Assembly (NCBI RefSeq): GCF_007676705.1
Contig: NZ_VEBF01000001.1
Location: 682,001 to 746,000 of the forward strand
DNA: 64,000 nt
Direction: 5' to 3'
From: Paenibacillus xylanexedens
GTDB lineage: Bacteria > Bacillota > Bacilli > Paenibacillales > Paenibacillaceae
A program made the position numbers and the translations under genes. This document shows positions 16,466 to 25,896 of the stretch, one piece after another (position 1 is the first letter of the stretch; each line of letters begins with the position of its first letter). The notes under the pieces were generated by a model. That model was given only the letters and a program-made list of their open reading frames with translations. It searched no databases and was not told the DNA's origin.

Positions 16466-18007
16466 CTATTTTGCGTATTCAACCGCACGGGTTTCCCGGA
16501 TGACGGTGACTTTGATGTGACCCGGATAGTCGAGTTCATTCTCAATCATCTTCGTGATGTCACGGGCTAGGCGGAAGGCTTCAGCATCATCGATCTTCTC
16601 AGGCTGTACCATAACGCGAACTTCGCGTCCGGCCTGAATGGCGTACGATTTCTCGACACCTTCGAAGGATTCCGAAATCTCTTCCAGCTTCTCCAGTCGT
16701 TTGATATACGTTTCCAGCGTTTCGCGGCGTGCGCCTGGTCTTGCTGCGGAGAGCGCATCTGCTGCGCCAACCAACATGGCAATGACCGAAGTCGCTTCGC
16801 AATCTCCGTGATGGGACGCGATACTGTTGATTACAACCGGATGTTCTTTGTATTTCTTCGCCAGTTCCACGCCAATTTCGACGTGTGATCCTTCCACTTC
16901 GTGATCCAGCGCTTTACCGATGTCATGCAATAGACCTGCACGTCTTGCCAGAGTTACGTCTTCTCCGAGTTCGCCAGCCATCAGTCCAGCCAGATAAGCG
17001 ACTTCCATGGAATGTTTCAAGACGTTTTGACCGTAACTTGTACGGAACTTCAACCGGCCCAGGATTTTGATCAGATCCGGATGCAGACCATGCACGCCCA
17101 CTTCAAAGGTAGCTTGCTCACCGTATTCACGGATGCGCTCATCCACTTCTTTGCGGGATTTCTCAACCATCTCTTCAATCCGTGCCGGGTGAATACGTCC
17201 ATCAGCCACCAGTTTCTCCAGGGCAGTACGGGCGATTTCACGGCGAATCGGGTCAAAGCCCGACAGAATAACAGCTTCTGGCGTATCATCGATAATGAGG
17301 TCAATCCCTGTAAGGGTTTCAAGCGCACGGATGTTACGTCCTTCACGACCGATAATCCGGCCTTTCATTTCTTCATTTGGCAGGGTAACAACAGATACCG
17401 TTGTTTCCGCTACGTGGTCAGCCGCACAACGTTGGATAGCGAGCGTAATAATCTCGCGGGACTTTTTGTCCGCTTCTTCCTTCGCCTGTTGTTCAATGTC
17501 CTTGATCATTTGAGCCGTCTCATGACGAACTTCCTGTTCTACGTTGGACAGTATGATACTGCGTGCGTCTTCCATAGTGAGGTTGGATATACGTTCCAGT
17601 TCCGTCACCTGGTTTTTGTAGATCATTTCGATCTGCTGCTGTGTCTCATCAATTCGTTTCTCTTTGTTAGCCACTTGCTCTTCTTTACGTTCGAGTGATT
17701 CCAATTTTTTATCCAGCGACTCTTCTTTTTGCAACAATCGTCTTTCTTGTCGTTGAATTTCATTCCGACGTTCACGAGTGTCTTTTTCAGCTTCGGCGCG
17801 AATGCGATGAATTTCATCCTTCGCTTCCAGCACCGTTTCTTTCTTCAGTGCTTCTGCCTCTTTCTTCGCGTTCTCCACGATTTGTACGGCAGCTTGTTCC
17901 GCACTAGAGATTTTAGCCTCTGCAAGAGATTTGCGAATAAAATATCCTACTCCGAACCCAATGAATAGCGCGGCTGCAACGAGAGCGATCGTGATTGCAA
18001 TTTCCAT
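16466..18007 (-). CDS. rny: Ribonuclease Y
   Basis: 513 residues. Membrane-anchored endoribonuclease that starts mRNA decay. Seen: an N-terminal membrane helix (about 3-25), a long charged coiled coil (about 30-200), a KH domain with [13 protein letters not shown] (about 220) and an HD domain with [15 protein letters not shown] (about 360). The ATG at 18007 is eight bases after AGGAGG; a GTG three codons earlier overlaps that site. Partner regulator ricA is also in this window. Confidence 0.97.
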   Translation of the reverse strand: MEIAITIALVAAALFIGFGVGYFIRKSLAEAKISSAEQAAVQIVENAKKEAEALKKETVLEAKDEIHRIRAEAEKDTRERRNEIQRQERRLLQKEESLDKKLESLERKEEQVANKEKRIDETQQQIEMIYKNQVTELERISNLTMEDARSIILSNVEQEVRHETAQMIKDIEQQAKEEADKKSREIITLAIQRCAADHVAETTVSVVTLPNEEMKGRIIGREGRNIRALETLTGIDLIIDDTPEAVILSGFDPIRREIARTALEKLVADGRIHPARIEEMVEKSRKEVDERIREYGEQATFEVGVHGLHPDLIKILGRLKFRTSYGQNVLKHSMEVAYLAGLMAGELGEDVTLARRAGLLHDIGKALDHEVEGSHVEIGVELAKKYKEHPVVINSIASHHGDCEATSVIAMLVGAADALSAARPGARRETLETYIKRLEKLEEISESFEGVEKSYAIQAGREVRVMVQPEKIDDAEAFRLARDITKMIENELDYPGHIKVTVIRETRAVEYAK

Positions 18008-18290
18008 ACTGTTCACCTCCTCGTTGGTTCCTCCAAGGCATTCCTTGGGTCAATTTGCAGTTTTCAAAACCTTACATATGTTTGGGAATAACGAATACTC
18101 ACGGCGATCCCCCGCCGATTTTCATTTCACATGTACATGTCTCCATGTACTATTCACTGTTTCCAGCGAACCCATAATTAAGAATGGTATAAATCTTAAG
18201 AAACCGAAACCGCTTTTTTGGAAGGAAAAAGGGTTGTCCATTTCTTACAGACTCATGTCCATTTTAGTATTTGACGAAAGAAATTGTCAA
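18008..18290 (-). promoter_or_regulatory. rny promoter and long untranslated leader
   Basis: Minus strand -35 TTGACA (18285-18290), 18-base spacer, -10 TAAAAT (18261-18266). The start would be near 18254, giving a leader of almost 250 bases. It contains the palindrome ACATGTACATGT but no hairpin with a T tract and no convincing ORF. Confidence 0.6.
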
Positions 18291-18318
18291 GAGAATGCAG
18301 TATAGAGACTCCAGTCTG

Positions 18319-19056
18319 CTAATCCCATAACAACGCCTCGTCATCTTCAGGGTCTCCAGCCTCATCTTCTTCAATTAAACAATTCACGACACGGCGCACC
18401 ATATCCATTGAAAAACCACGTCTCATTAGGAAGGGAAGCGTTTTATGTTTCTTCTCTTTGACGTCTCCTTTGACCTGATTCCACTTTTTGCGTCCGGCGC
18501 TCAGAGCAGTCTCAAATTCCGCATCTGTACTGATACCTTCGAGTGCCTCAATAATGAGATCATTGGCAATGCCCTTTTGACGCAGCTCTTGCCTTATCCA
18601 CAGTTTTCCCTTCCGCTTGCCCTCCATACGCTGTCTTGTCCATTCCTTCGCAAATAGATCGTCATCTACCAGGTTCTCACGCTCAAGCCGATCCAGTGCC
18701 TCTTCAATCAATGGTGCAGCAAACTCCTTCTGACGAAGTTTCTGACTTAACTCATGCCGTGTACGAGGTTTATGCTCCAAAAAACGCAGAGATTGTGCAT
18801 AGGTCCGTTGTCGCTCGTCAGCTACGATGATTTCTTCCAGATCCTTCTTCATAAAGGTGTTGCCCTGCGTCATCCTGTATTTAATCATCACGTCTTCAAG
18901 GACCGTAATGGAGTGTATTCCAAAAGTGATGCGATAACGAGCTTGTCTGCTCTTCGTTCGTTCTACCCGTGTAATGGTTAGTTCTTCGTTGTCCGGAAAC
19001 TGGGAAAGGCCATCCCCTTCTGCTTCTTCATATAAATCCTCGTCATGTTGATCCAT
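18319..19056 (-). CDS. recX: RecX, RecA modulator
   Basis: 245 residues. Binds RecA filaments and modulates strand exchange. Seen: three-helix RecX repeats, including LRFLEHKPRTRHELSQKLRQKEF and DDDLFAKEWTRQRMEGKRKGKLWIRQELRQKGI, with acidic extensions at both ends. AAAGGGGAG precedes the ATG. It follows recA on the same strand, but tandem hairpins lie between them, so coupling is probably reduced. Confidence 0.93.
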   Translation of the reverse strand: MDQHDEDLYEEAEGDGLSQFPDNEELTITRVERTKSRQARYRITFGIHSITVLEDVMIKYRMTQGNTFMKKDLEEIIVADERQRTYAQSLRFLEHKPRTRHELSQKLRQKEFAAPLIEEALDRLERENLVDDDLFAKEWTRQRMEGKRKGKLWIRQELRQKGIANDLIIEALEGISTDAEFETALSAGRKKWNQVKGDVKEKKHKTLPFLMRRGFSMDMVRRVVNCLIEEDEAGDPEDDEALLWD

Positions 19057-19131
19057 TCAGGTCTCCCCTTTCATAACTCTTTATGTTTGAGCTTTACGCT
19101 AACATTCACAGAAGATAGAGAGCGCTAATAC

Positions 19132-19155
19132 AAAAAGCCGGGAACTCAGCCCGGC
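19132..19155 (-). terminator. Terminator between recA and recX
   Basis: Minus strand GCCGGG-CTGAGTTC... closing with CCCGGC and followed by TTTTT (19132-19136). It is the last of several hairpins after recA. Confidence 0.78.
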
Positions 19156-19174
19156 CTTTTCTCTCACAGTCATT

Positions 19175-19214
19175 GTGCAACAGCCCCTGTCCATTGGGAC
19201 AGGGGCTGTTGCAC
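19175..19214. repeat. Perfect 18-base-pair inverted repeat after recA
   Basis: GTGCAACAGCCCCTGTCC, loop ATTG, then its exact reverse complement. No T tract follows on either strand, so it is not an ordinary terminator alone. It lies 20 bases upstream (in the recA reading direction) of the TTTTT terminator. Confidence 0.85.
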
Positions 19215-19287
19215 ACCGAGACACTCCCACCACAATTCCTTATCCAAATCGAGTCAAGCTCAAATCAGACAGGTTTACGGAATTCAA

Positions 19288-19325
19288 AGGGCAGCGCCCT
19301 CTGGATCCTCCCTACAAGGAAGGAT
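19288..19325. repeat. Two short inverted repeats just after recA
   Basis: AGGGC-AGC-GCCCT (19288-19300) and ATCCTCCCT-ACA-AGGAAGGAT (19305-19325, one mismatch) begin ten bases after the recA stop. With the 40-base palindrome and terminator they make four hairpins in about 200 bases. Confidence 0.6.
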
Positions 19326-19334
19326 TTAGGAAGA

Positions 19335-20399
19335 TTACTCGTTGATTTCGAATAATTCTTGTTCTTCTTCTGCTTCTTTTTGTTGCTCTTCACTAGTTGG
19401 CGCAGGAACTGCAGTAGTCAAGTTGCTAGCTACACGAATTTTTTGTTCAATGATTTCAGCAATGTCCTTATGCTCTTTCATGAACTGCTTCGCGTTCTCA
19501 CGGCCTTGTCCTAAACGCTCGCCTTCGTATGAGTACCATGCACCACTCTTGTTAACGATGTCCAGCTCTGTACCAATATCAATGATACTGCCTTCTCTCG
19601 AAATACCCTCACCGTACATGATATCCACTTCCGCTTGTTTGAACGGAGGTGCTACTTTGTTTTTCACCACTTTAATACGAGTACGGTTACCAATCATGTC
19701 ATTTCCTGATTTGATACTCTCAATACGACGTACATCCAGACGTACCGTGGAATAAAACTTCAGGGCACGACCACCAGGTGTTGTTTCCGGGTTACCAAAC
19801 ATAACGCCGACTTTCTCACGAAGCTGGTTAATGAAAATTGCGATTGTTTTGGATTTGCTGATTGCACCAGACAATTTACGTAGCGCTTGGGACATCAAAC
19901 GCGCCTGCAAACCGACGTGTGAATCACCCATTTCGCCTTCAATCTCTGCTTTTGGAACCAATGCAGCTACAGAGTCAATAACGACAATATCTACTGCACC
20001 ACTACGCACAAGAGCTTCTGCAATTTCCAGCCCTTGCTCACCCGTATCTGGCTGAGATAGAAGCAATTCATCAATGTTAACACCCAATTTGCTTGCATAT
20101 TGAGGATCAAGAGCATGCTCGGCATCGATAAATGCTGCTTGTCCACCAACGCGTTGTACTTCAGCAATCGCATGCAATGCGACAGTTGTTTTACCTGAAG
20201 ACTCAGGTCCATATATTTCAACAATACGGCCTTTAGGCAAGCCGCCTGTTCCTAATGCAATATCCAAAGCCAAGGAACCACTGGGAATAATTTCCACGTT
20301 CATATGAGTGGACTCACCCAGTTTCATGATGGATCCTTTACCAAATTGCTTCTCTATTTGACGGAGCGCCATATCAAGCGCGGCACGACGGTCTGACAA
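19335..20399 (-). CDS. recA: RecA recombinase
   Basis: 354 residues from a TTG at 20399. Strand exchange and LexA coprotease in the SOS response. Seen: Walker [10 protein letters not shown], Walker B LLLSQPD and [11 protein letters not shown], loop L1 [18 protein letters not shown], loop L2 region [28 protein letters not shown]. The TTG is preferred because the product then opens [11 protein letters not shown], in line with B. subtilis, and AAAGGG lies ten bases before it; a GTG at 20408 is too close to that site. Acidic C-terminal tail. Confidence 0.96.
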   Translation of the reverse strand: MSDRRAALDMALRQIEKQFGKGSIMKLGESTHMNVEIIPSGSLALDIALGTGGLPKGRIVEIYGPESSGKTTVALHAIAEVQRVGGQAAFIDAEHALDPQYASKLGVNIDELLLSQPDTGEQGLEIAEALVRSGAVDIVVIDSVAALVPKAEIEGEMGDSHVGLQARLMSQALRKLSGAISKSKTIAIFINQLREKVGVMFGNPETTPGGRALKFYSTVRLDVRRIESIKSGNDMIGNRTRIKVVKNKVAPPFKQAEVDIMYGEGISREGSIIDIGTELDIVNKSGAWYSYEGERLGQGRENAKQFMKEHKDIAEIIEQKIRVASNLTTAVPAPTSEEQQKEAEEEQELFEINE

Positions 20400-20430
20400 T
20401 AAGCTCACACCCTTTACTGTTTATAAGATA

Positions 20431-20482
20431 ATGATACCTTGTTTTAACACGTTTGCCAAGCTTTTTTTCGAACATACATTCG
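20431..20482 (-). promoter_or_regulatory. recA promoter with LexA (SOS) box
   Basis: Minus strand -35 TTGGCA (20454-20459), 17-base spacer, -10 TATCAT (20431-20436). Upstream, CGAATGTATGTTCG (20469-20482) matches the Bacillus SOS box CGAACRNRYGTTYG with one mismatch. Confidence 0.82.
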
Positions 20483-20536
20483 TTTTTTTTGTAAAGGCCG
20501 AGGCGCCTCTTCCTCTAAGAAACTTTCCATTAAACA

Positions 20537-20584
20537 GAAAAAAGAACCGTAAACAAGGCTGTTAAGCCTAATTCTACGGTTCTT
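20537..20584 (-). terminator. Terminator of cinA
   Basis: Minus strand AAGAACCGTA / TACGGTTCTT with inner AGGCT/AGCCT, followed by TTTTT. It separates cinA from the recA promoter. Confidence 0.9.
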
Positions 20585-20642
20585 CCGTCTTCCTTAATTA
20601 TACTTGCTTGGAACTCTAAATGCAATCCACACTGTTAACTAA

Positions 20643-21899
20643 TCAATCCATCGCCACAAGTTTTTGCCATAAGCGATAGAGAATTGCTTTGGCTGAGCGA
20701 ATGCGAACAGTCTCGCGATTACCATTGATGCGCAGCTCATGAATCTCGGTTTCTTTTCCTCGTTCAGCGAGAGCGATAAAGACAAGTCCGGGTGGCTTGC
20801 GTTCCGAATATCCCGGTCCCGCTACACCAGTAACAGCCAGACCAAAATCAGCATCGCCAATCATTCGGATCTGCTCAGCAAGCACTTTTGCAACCTCTGG
20901 ACTTACCGCCCCTGGCGCCTCTTCACCTTCCAGATAATCATGAGGCACATTCAGCAGCTTTTCTTTAATCTCATTGGAGTAACAGACAATTCCACCCTTA
21001 AGCATCGATGCACTTCCAGGTACAGATGTCAGACTTTGCATGACAAGCCCTCCAGTGCAGCTCTCAGCAGCGCTAAGCGTCAGACCCATGTCAGACATCA
21101 TGGTTACAATTGTGTACTCTATAGGCACATCCTCGTTCGCGTAGAGATGTTCGGTCAACCGCTCACGAATCTGGGCCTCCATCGCATCCAGCTTCAGCAT
21201 CGCCTCTCCCTCACTTGCAGCCTTTGTGGAGACACGTACTGTAACTTCTCCCTCACTCGCATAAGGAGCAATCGTAGGGTCTGTCTGCGCGTCAATGAGA
21301 TCCAGAAGTCGATCTTCCAGAGCAGATTCACCAATACCTGCGAATTTAAGCATTCGGGAATAGATCGGCATTTCTTCTGTAAGTACATGCTGGAACAACC
21401 AAGGCTTGACTTCCTGTTCAAACATTGGAATCAACTCTTTAGGTGGCCCAGGCATCACAATATAATATTTATCATTGTCAGAAATCGCATTTCCTGCGGC
21501 TAGACCGGTTTCATTGGCAAGAGGTGTACCACCATCAATAACGATCGCTTGACGTCGGTTATTCTCTGTCATGTCCACATTACGATCTCTGAAAAAACTC
21601 TCAATCTTGTCCATGGCCATTCGATCTATATGCAGTTTCCGGTTAAGAACGGCTGCCAGCGCATCCTTGGTCAGATCATCTTGGGTAGGCCCTATACCGC
21701 CGGAAAATAAAATAACATCTGCGCGGCCCTGCGCAATGCGAATAGCTTCACTGAGTCGATTCAGGTTATCACCAACTACCGTTTGGAAATATACATCGAT
21801 CCCGATCGCAGCCAATTCACGGGATAGGTATCTGGCATTGGTATTGACGATTTGTCCGAGCAGCAGCTCTGTGCCAACTGCAATGATTTCTGCCTTCAT
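20643..21899 (-). CDS. cinA: CinA: competence/damage-inducible protein, nicotinamide-nucleotide amidohydrolase
   Basis: 418 residues. The N-terminal MoaB-like domain (about 1-170, IAVGTELLLGQIVNTNARYL, SGGIGPTQDDLTKDA) has ADP-ribose pyrophosphatase activity in studied members. The C-terminal PncC domain (about 260-415, AESCTGGLVMQSLTSVPGSA, GVAGPG) deamidates nicotinamide mononucleotide. It is therefore linked to NAD recycling as well as lying beside recA. AGGAGG precedes the ATG. Order pgsA-cinA-recA matches B. subtilis. Confidence 0.95.
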   Translation of the reverse strand: MKAEIIAVGTELLLGQIVNTNARYLSRELAAIGIDVYFQTVVGDNLNRLSEAIRIAQGRADVILFSGGIGPTQDDLTKDALAAVLNRKLHIDRMAMDKIESFFRDRNVDMTENNRRQAIVIDGGTPLANETGLAAGNAISDNDKYYIVMPGPPKELIPMFEQEVKPWLFQHVLTEEMPIYSRMLKFAGIGESALEDRLLDLIDAQTDPTIAPYASEGEVTVRVSTKAASEGEAMLKLDAMEAQIRERLTEHLYANEDVPIEYTIVTMMSDMGLTLSAAESCTGGLVMQSLTSVPGSASMLKGGIVCYSNEIKEKLLNVPHDYLEGEEAPGAVSPEVAKVLAEQIRMIGDADFGLAVTGVAGPGYSERKPPGLVFIALAERGKETEIHELRINGNRETVRIRSAKAILYRLWQKLVAMD

Positions 21900-22006
21900 T
21901 AAGTATCCTCCTGTGCACGTGTTGAGTGATCAAAGGGCAATAGGATATTTTCCTATTGCCCCTGACCCAATGCTTCCTTCATGATTACCCAGTTTAACGC
22001 CAACTG

Positions 22007-22594
22007 TCATGCTTTCGTTAAATGAAGCAAATTTTTGTTTTTGATAAAGTAATCGATACCCGACCAGATGGTAATAAGCGCTGCTGCCCATACTGCGATA
22101 ATATCGACGTGAATACCCGTGTAAGAAAACGGGAAGTTGTTCAACAGCAACAACACAATCGCCACAATCTGCACTACAGTCTTCAGCTTACCCCAATTAC
22201 TGGCGGCGACAACTGAACCATCCAGCAACGCAATTTGACGCAAGCCGGTAACTGCAAATTCACGACTAATAATAACGACTGCAATCCAGGAATCCAGCTT
22301 GCCCATCTCTACAAGCGAGATCAAAACTGCGGTAACCAACAGCTTGTCTGCAAGTGGATCGAGCAGTTTTCCCAGATTGGTAACCATGTTATTTTTCCGC
22401 GCAAGGTACCCGTCAATTCCATCTGTGCTTGCAGCGATGATAAAAATAACAGCCGCAATCAGTTGATTATACGGAAGCGAAAGGCTTCCAAGTTGCAACG
22501 GCTCTGGATAAAATGGAAAATCCACGAGCAGGAACACCATCAAAAAAGGGATTAAGCAAATTCGTGCAAGCGTAATCCGGTTGGGTAAATTCAC
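22007..22594 (-). CDS. pgsA: CDP-diacylglycerol-glycerol-3-phosphate 3-phosphatidyltransferase
   Basis: 195 residues, membrane enzyme of phosphatidylglycerol synthesis. Seen: the CDP-alcohol phosphotransferase motif DGIDGYLARKNNMVTNLGKLLDPLADK (about 65-90) and four or five hydrophobic helices. The GTG at 22594 is chosen: GGGAGGG is six bases upstream and the product opens with NLPNRITLARI, like B. subtilis PgsA. Upstream in-frame ATGs lack this. Confidence 0.95.
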   Translation of the reverse strand: MNLPNRITLARICLIPFLMVFLLVDFPFYPEPLQLGSLSLPYNQLIAAVIFIIAASTDGIDGYLARKNNMVTNLGKLLDPLADKLLVTAVLISLVEMGKLDSWIAVVIISREFAVTGLRQIALLDGSVVAASNWGKLKTVVQIVAIVLLLLNNFPFSYTGIHVDIIAVWAAALITIWSGIDYFIKNKNLLHLTKA

Positions 22595-22856
22595 AAGACG
22601 CCCTCCCTCATATCCTCCATTACTCCAAACATTCATCTTAATCCCGTTATCATCATCCGGAACATGAAATGTACAATTTCAATGTCAATCCATATTAACA
22701 TGATCCCACTATGTAGAAACGCAAAAAATAAAGTCAACCGCTCAAAAGCAAAACCGCTTTAAACGTTCCGGTGACTTCCAGAAGTGTACTGCTTTTCACA
22801 AAGTCAGCAAACGATGAGGACTGGACTTGATGCATGACTGCCAGCAATGCACACTT

Positions 22857-22886
22857 AGTATAATATACGCCCCAATACAGTGTCAA
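22857..22886 (-). promoter_or_regulatory. Sigma-A promoter upstream of pgsA
   Basis: Minus strand -35 TTGACA (22881-22886), 18-base spacer, -10 TATACT (22857-22862). The leader to pgsA is about 255 bases (22595-22850), holds no gene, and has a second weaker TTGACT/TACATA candidate. Confidence 0.65.
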
Positions 22887-22914
22887 AAAACACTTCTGCT
22901 AAAAAAAGGCCCTA

Positions 22915-23406
22915 TTACTTGAAATTTGTATATTGCAAATCCAGAGGCAAGTTAGCACCATTTAGCAGCTGCATTACCGCTTGCAAATCATTTTTACTCT
23001 TACCTGTTACCCGGAGCTGGTCTCCCTGAATCTGACTCTTCACCTTCATCTTGGAGTCCCGAATCAGGATATTGATTTTTTTGGCGATGTCCTGGTCAAT
23101 GCCCTGTTTGAAATTCAAACGCTGGCGGACTGTACCAGAAGAAGCCGGCTCAACTTTGGCGTAATCAATGTTCTTCAATGGTAGACCACGCTTCGCCATT
23201 TTGGATTGCAGCACATCAATGACAGCCTTGAGTTTGGTCTCATCATCAGATACGATCGTTAACGCATCCTTATCCAGTTTCAGACTGCTCTTGCTGCCCT
23301 TGAAGTCATAACGAGTGCCAATTTCCTTCTCGGTTTGTGTAACGGCATTTGTCAGTTCTTGCAAGTCCATTTTGGACACGATATCAAATGAATTTTCTGA
23401 ACTCAA
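22915..23406 (-). CDS. YajQ-family nucleotide-binding protein
   Basis: 163 residues, the family length. YajQ proteins bind nucleic acids, and some bind cyclic di-GMP; the function in Bacilli is unclear. Seen: SSFDIVSK-type opening ENSFDIVSKMDLQELTNAV, RYDFKGSKS and KVKSQIQGDQLRVTGKSKNDLQ. The TTG at 23406, seven bases after AAAGGG, gives the standard N terminus; an earlier in-frame ATG would add 20 unconserved residues. B. subtilis has no copy at this position. Confidence 0.9.
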   Translation of the reverse strand: MSSENSFDIVSKMDLQELTNAVTQTEKEIGTRYDFKGSKSSLKLDKDALTIVSDDETKLKAVIDVLQSKMAKRGLPLKNIDYAKVEPASSGTVRQRLNFKQGIDQDIAKKINILIRDSKMKVKSQIQGDQLRVTGKSKNDLQAVMQLLNGANLPLDLQYTNFK

Positions 23407-23495
23407 ACCAGTCACCCTTTCAGTTAATCGTATGTTCTGTAACATTATAGAGGATACCTTAAGCAAAAGTCTAATTTCAAGAGGTTTTCTTCAAA

Positions 23496-23543
23496 GAAAA
23501 AAGCATTTTTGACCTCCACTGAAGTGGTTGCCAAAAATGCTTT
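23496..23543 (-). terminator. Terminator of the small membrane protein gene
   Basis: Minus strand AAAGCATTTTTG / CAAAAATGCTTT with inner CCACT/AGTGG, then TTT. Confidence 0.85.
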
Positions 23544-23559
23544 CTGGTGCAGCTTCCAA

Positions 23560-23724
23560 CTAGTAGCGGCTCCGGTTGGGCTGTCTGAACATATCGAGCA
23601 CACCCAAAAGCACATGCGCAAGTCCAAAACCCAAAATTCCGTAACCCCAAGCACTTGGAGTCAAGTAATAACCCAGGAGGCTGACAATGATCCCTAAACC
23701 TGTTACGATCCAGCTGACTGTCAC
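23560..23724 (-). CDS. Small two-helix membrane protein
   Basis: 54 residues from GTG at 23724, six bases after AGGTGG; an ATG at 23730 abuts that site. Two hydrophobic helices (about 4-22, 26-45) joined by a short YYLTPSAWGYG turn, and a basic tail RQPNRSRY. No family recognised with confidence. It lies between the RodZ-like gene and yajQ on the same strand, and a good terminator follows it. Confidence 0.65.
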   Translation of the reverse strand: MTVSWIVTGLGIIVSLLGYYLTPSAWGYGILGFGLAHVLLGVLDMFRQPNRSRY

Positions 23725-23821
23725 AGCCATCCACCTCACTTCACCAAAAGTTAACTGCAAGTTAAGACACTGTTATTGTCTCCTGCAGTAAACTCGGTTA
23801 TTCGCTACCCGTGGTAATCCC

Positions 23822-24865
23822 TTAATTGGTACCTTCTGTACCATCCGTTGAACCTGTTTCAACGCCTGTGGATGAAGCTGTACTACCACTGTCTTCGCCA
23901 AGTTTCAGACGGATCCGATTGGTGGCCTTGCCATCCGTTACAACTTGCCCACCAACCTCAATCGTGGTCGCTGCAGCGTAACCGGACTTAATATACATTC
24001 CCGCACTATCCAGTTCAAAGGTATAGCTGTCGCCATCGGCTGTATTGCCATACTCCAACTTCTCTCCACTGGAGTTCTCGCCCTTGTAAACTTCCAGCCA
24101 GCTATTGCCTGTTGCTTTAATTGTAACCGTTACAGGCTGGCCTGCACTTCCGTTAACTTTAAAGTTCGTAATATTTCCTGATTTTCCATCTTCTGCGACC
24201 GTTACAGTAGACGGTGAATTGTCGGCAGGTGGTTCTTCTTCAGTTCCATCTGTCTGTCCATCCGTTTGGCCATCCGTTTGACCGTCTGTCTGTCCTTCTG
24301 TGTCCGTACCGCCACCATTACCACCAGCGTCGCCTTCACCAGTACCCTCAGCGCCTGAGTCTGTCGCAGGCGGATTAGATGCCTGGCCGTTATCGGCAGG
24401 TTGATCCGGTTTATCCTCAGGCTGTTGTTGACTGTCTGTAATTTTGACCGAATCCAGCCCCTGATTATCCGCTTCATCACCATTGTTATACACCACGTAT
24501 ACATACAACAGAACTACAATCAAAACGGGGAATGTCCACATCAGTGCGACAGACATCCATCGATTACTACGTTCAACTGGACGGCTGGAACGCTTCTGAA
24601 TAACCGGTTCCATCGTTGCTTCCGCCTCTTCTGCCGGTACGTCTTTTTTGTGTCCCTCCAGCAGCTCATCAGGGTTCAGTCCCACGGTCTCCGCATAGGT
24701 TTTAATGAAAGCACGCACATAGAAGCTGCCCGGCAGCACTTTGTAGTCTCCTGCTTCTATGGCCTCCAGATACCTCTTGCGAATTTTTGTCATTTCCTGT
24801 ACATCGTCAAGACTCATCCCTTTTTGCAGCCGGGCCTCTCTTAACTGCTGACCCAGTTCAGACAT
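23822..24865 (-). CDS. ymfM: RodZ-like membrane protein (YmfM type)
   Basis: 347 residues. N-terminal Xre/HTH_25 domain (about 1-70, LREARLQKGMSLDDVQEMTKI), one membrane helix (about 106-126), a long Pro/Gly/Asp/Thr-rich extracellular linker, and a C-terminal DUF4115 beta domain (about 215-320). RodZ links the MreB cytoskeleton to the cell wall machinery. The linker carries four tandem TDGQ repeats (coded at about 24252-24300), a likely site of length variation. Position before pgsA matches B. subtilis ymfM. Confidence 0.9.
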   Translation of the reverse strand: MSELGQQLREARLQKGMSLDDVQEMTKIRKRYLEAIEAGDYKVLPGSFYVRAFIKTYAETVGLNPDELLEGHKKDVPAEEAEATMEPVIQKRSSRPVERSNRWMSVALMWTFPVLIVVLLYVYVVYNNGDEADNQGLDSVKITDSQQQPEDKPDQPADNGQASNPPATDSGAEGTGEGDAGGNGGGTDTEGQTDGQTDGQTDGQTDGTEEEPPADNSPSTVTVAEDGKSGNITNFKVNGSAGQPVTVTIKATGNSWLEVYKGENSSGEKLEYGNTADGDSYTFELDSAGMYIKSGYAAATTIEVGGQVVTDGKATNRIRLKLGEDSGSTASSTGVETGSTDGTEGTN

Positions 24866-24931
24866 GCCATCTCCCCCTTATGTTTATCTCTTGAGTTGTT
24901 GCTAATCTATTCCATGATTCCGTACGGTTCC

Positions 24932-25699
24932 TTACAATTCGTCGGTGTAGCTAGCCGTAAACGTATCATAAATAATCTCTTCATTCGGATTGTTGCGAAG
25001 TTCAATAATAATATCAAAATTATTAAAATCATATTCGGATTCCTGTACAAAAATATCCGGATGTTCAATAACCTTGGTGCTAGGCATGGTCATAATATCC
25101 TGCAACAAATTGTAATGACGCTCACTGGAGCGAATGGTACTAACAATACCGTCGATAATGAACACATTGTTTGGGTTCAATTCGTCCTCGGAGAGTTGGC
25201 TCCTTATGGTCTGACGAAGAAGTGTGGAGGAAACAAATGTCCATCGCTTCATTGCACATACGCTACCCGCAATAATGGACTCCGTTTTGCCAACACGAGG
25301 CATTCCACGCAAACCGATGACCTGATTGCCTTCCCTCTTAAATACTTCACCCAAAAAGTCCACAAGTAACCCAAGTTCATCTCGTGTAAAACGAAATGTC
25401 TTGCGATCATCCGAGTCACGGTCAATATATCTACCATGACGTACGGCCAGAATATCCACCAATTTAGGTTGACGCAAAGCCGATACGGTGATGCTGTTTA
25501 CTTTGGCAAGCATCTCACCAAGCAAACGAATTTTCTCATCATCATCCGATTCAAGGAGCATACCTCGGGTTTTGCCTTCCACACCGTTAATGGTCAATAT
25601 ATTCACTTCAAGCATCCCCAGCATAGAGGCTATATCGCCTAACAAACCGGGTCTGTTCTTATGTATTTTATATTCCATATACCATTGTTTAGATTCCAT
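24932..25699 (-). CDS. ymfK: DUF3388 protein (YmfK)
   Basis: 255 residues. An N-terminal ACT-like region (about 5-80, MEYKIHKNRPGLLGDIASMLGMLEVNILTINGVEGKTRG) is followed by a P-loop-like motif GMPRVGKTES (about 148-157) and FIIDGIVSTIRSSERHYNLLQDI. Function unknown; conserved in spore formers between ymfJ and ymfM, as here. ATG at 25699 has GGGGTG five bases upstream. Confidence 0.9.
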   Translation of the reverse strand: MESKQWYMEYKIHKNRPGLLGDIASMLGMLEVNILTINGVEGKTRGMLLESDDDEKIRLLGEMLAKVNSITVSALRQPKLVDILAVRHGRYIDRDSDDRKTFRFTRDELGLLVDFLGEVFKREGNQVIGLRGMPRVGKTESIIAGSVCAMKRWTFVSSTLLRQTIRSQLSEDELNPNNVFIIDGIVSTIRSSERHYNLLQDIMTMPSTKVIEHPDIFVQESEYDFNNFDIIIELRNNPNEEIIYDTFTASYTDEL

Positions 25700-25860
25700 T
25701 TCAACACCCCGTAATGCATTATTCCACATTATTCGACAGCAACAGAACGTGTCCGCTGGACAACAATCTGAGACATCTTCTAAAAATGGGTCACGTTAAT
25801 GATATATAAAATGAAAATGAATTACAAGAACAGCTCTGTAATCCGTTTGTAATCATTAGA

Positions 25861-25882
25861 GAAAAGCCCCCTTGCGGGAGCT
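25861..25882 (-). terminator. Hairpin after ymfJ
   Basis: Minus strand AGCTCCC-GCAA-GGGGGCT then TTTTC; fourteen bases after the ymfJ stop. Confidence 0.75.
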
Positions 25883-25896
25883 CTTCATCTGTAATC

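Noticed and set aside
24250..24300. Short tandem repeats as a possible CRISPR
   Set aside because: They are contiguous 12-base units in frame, encoding TDGQ in a protein linker, with no spacers.
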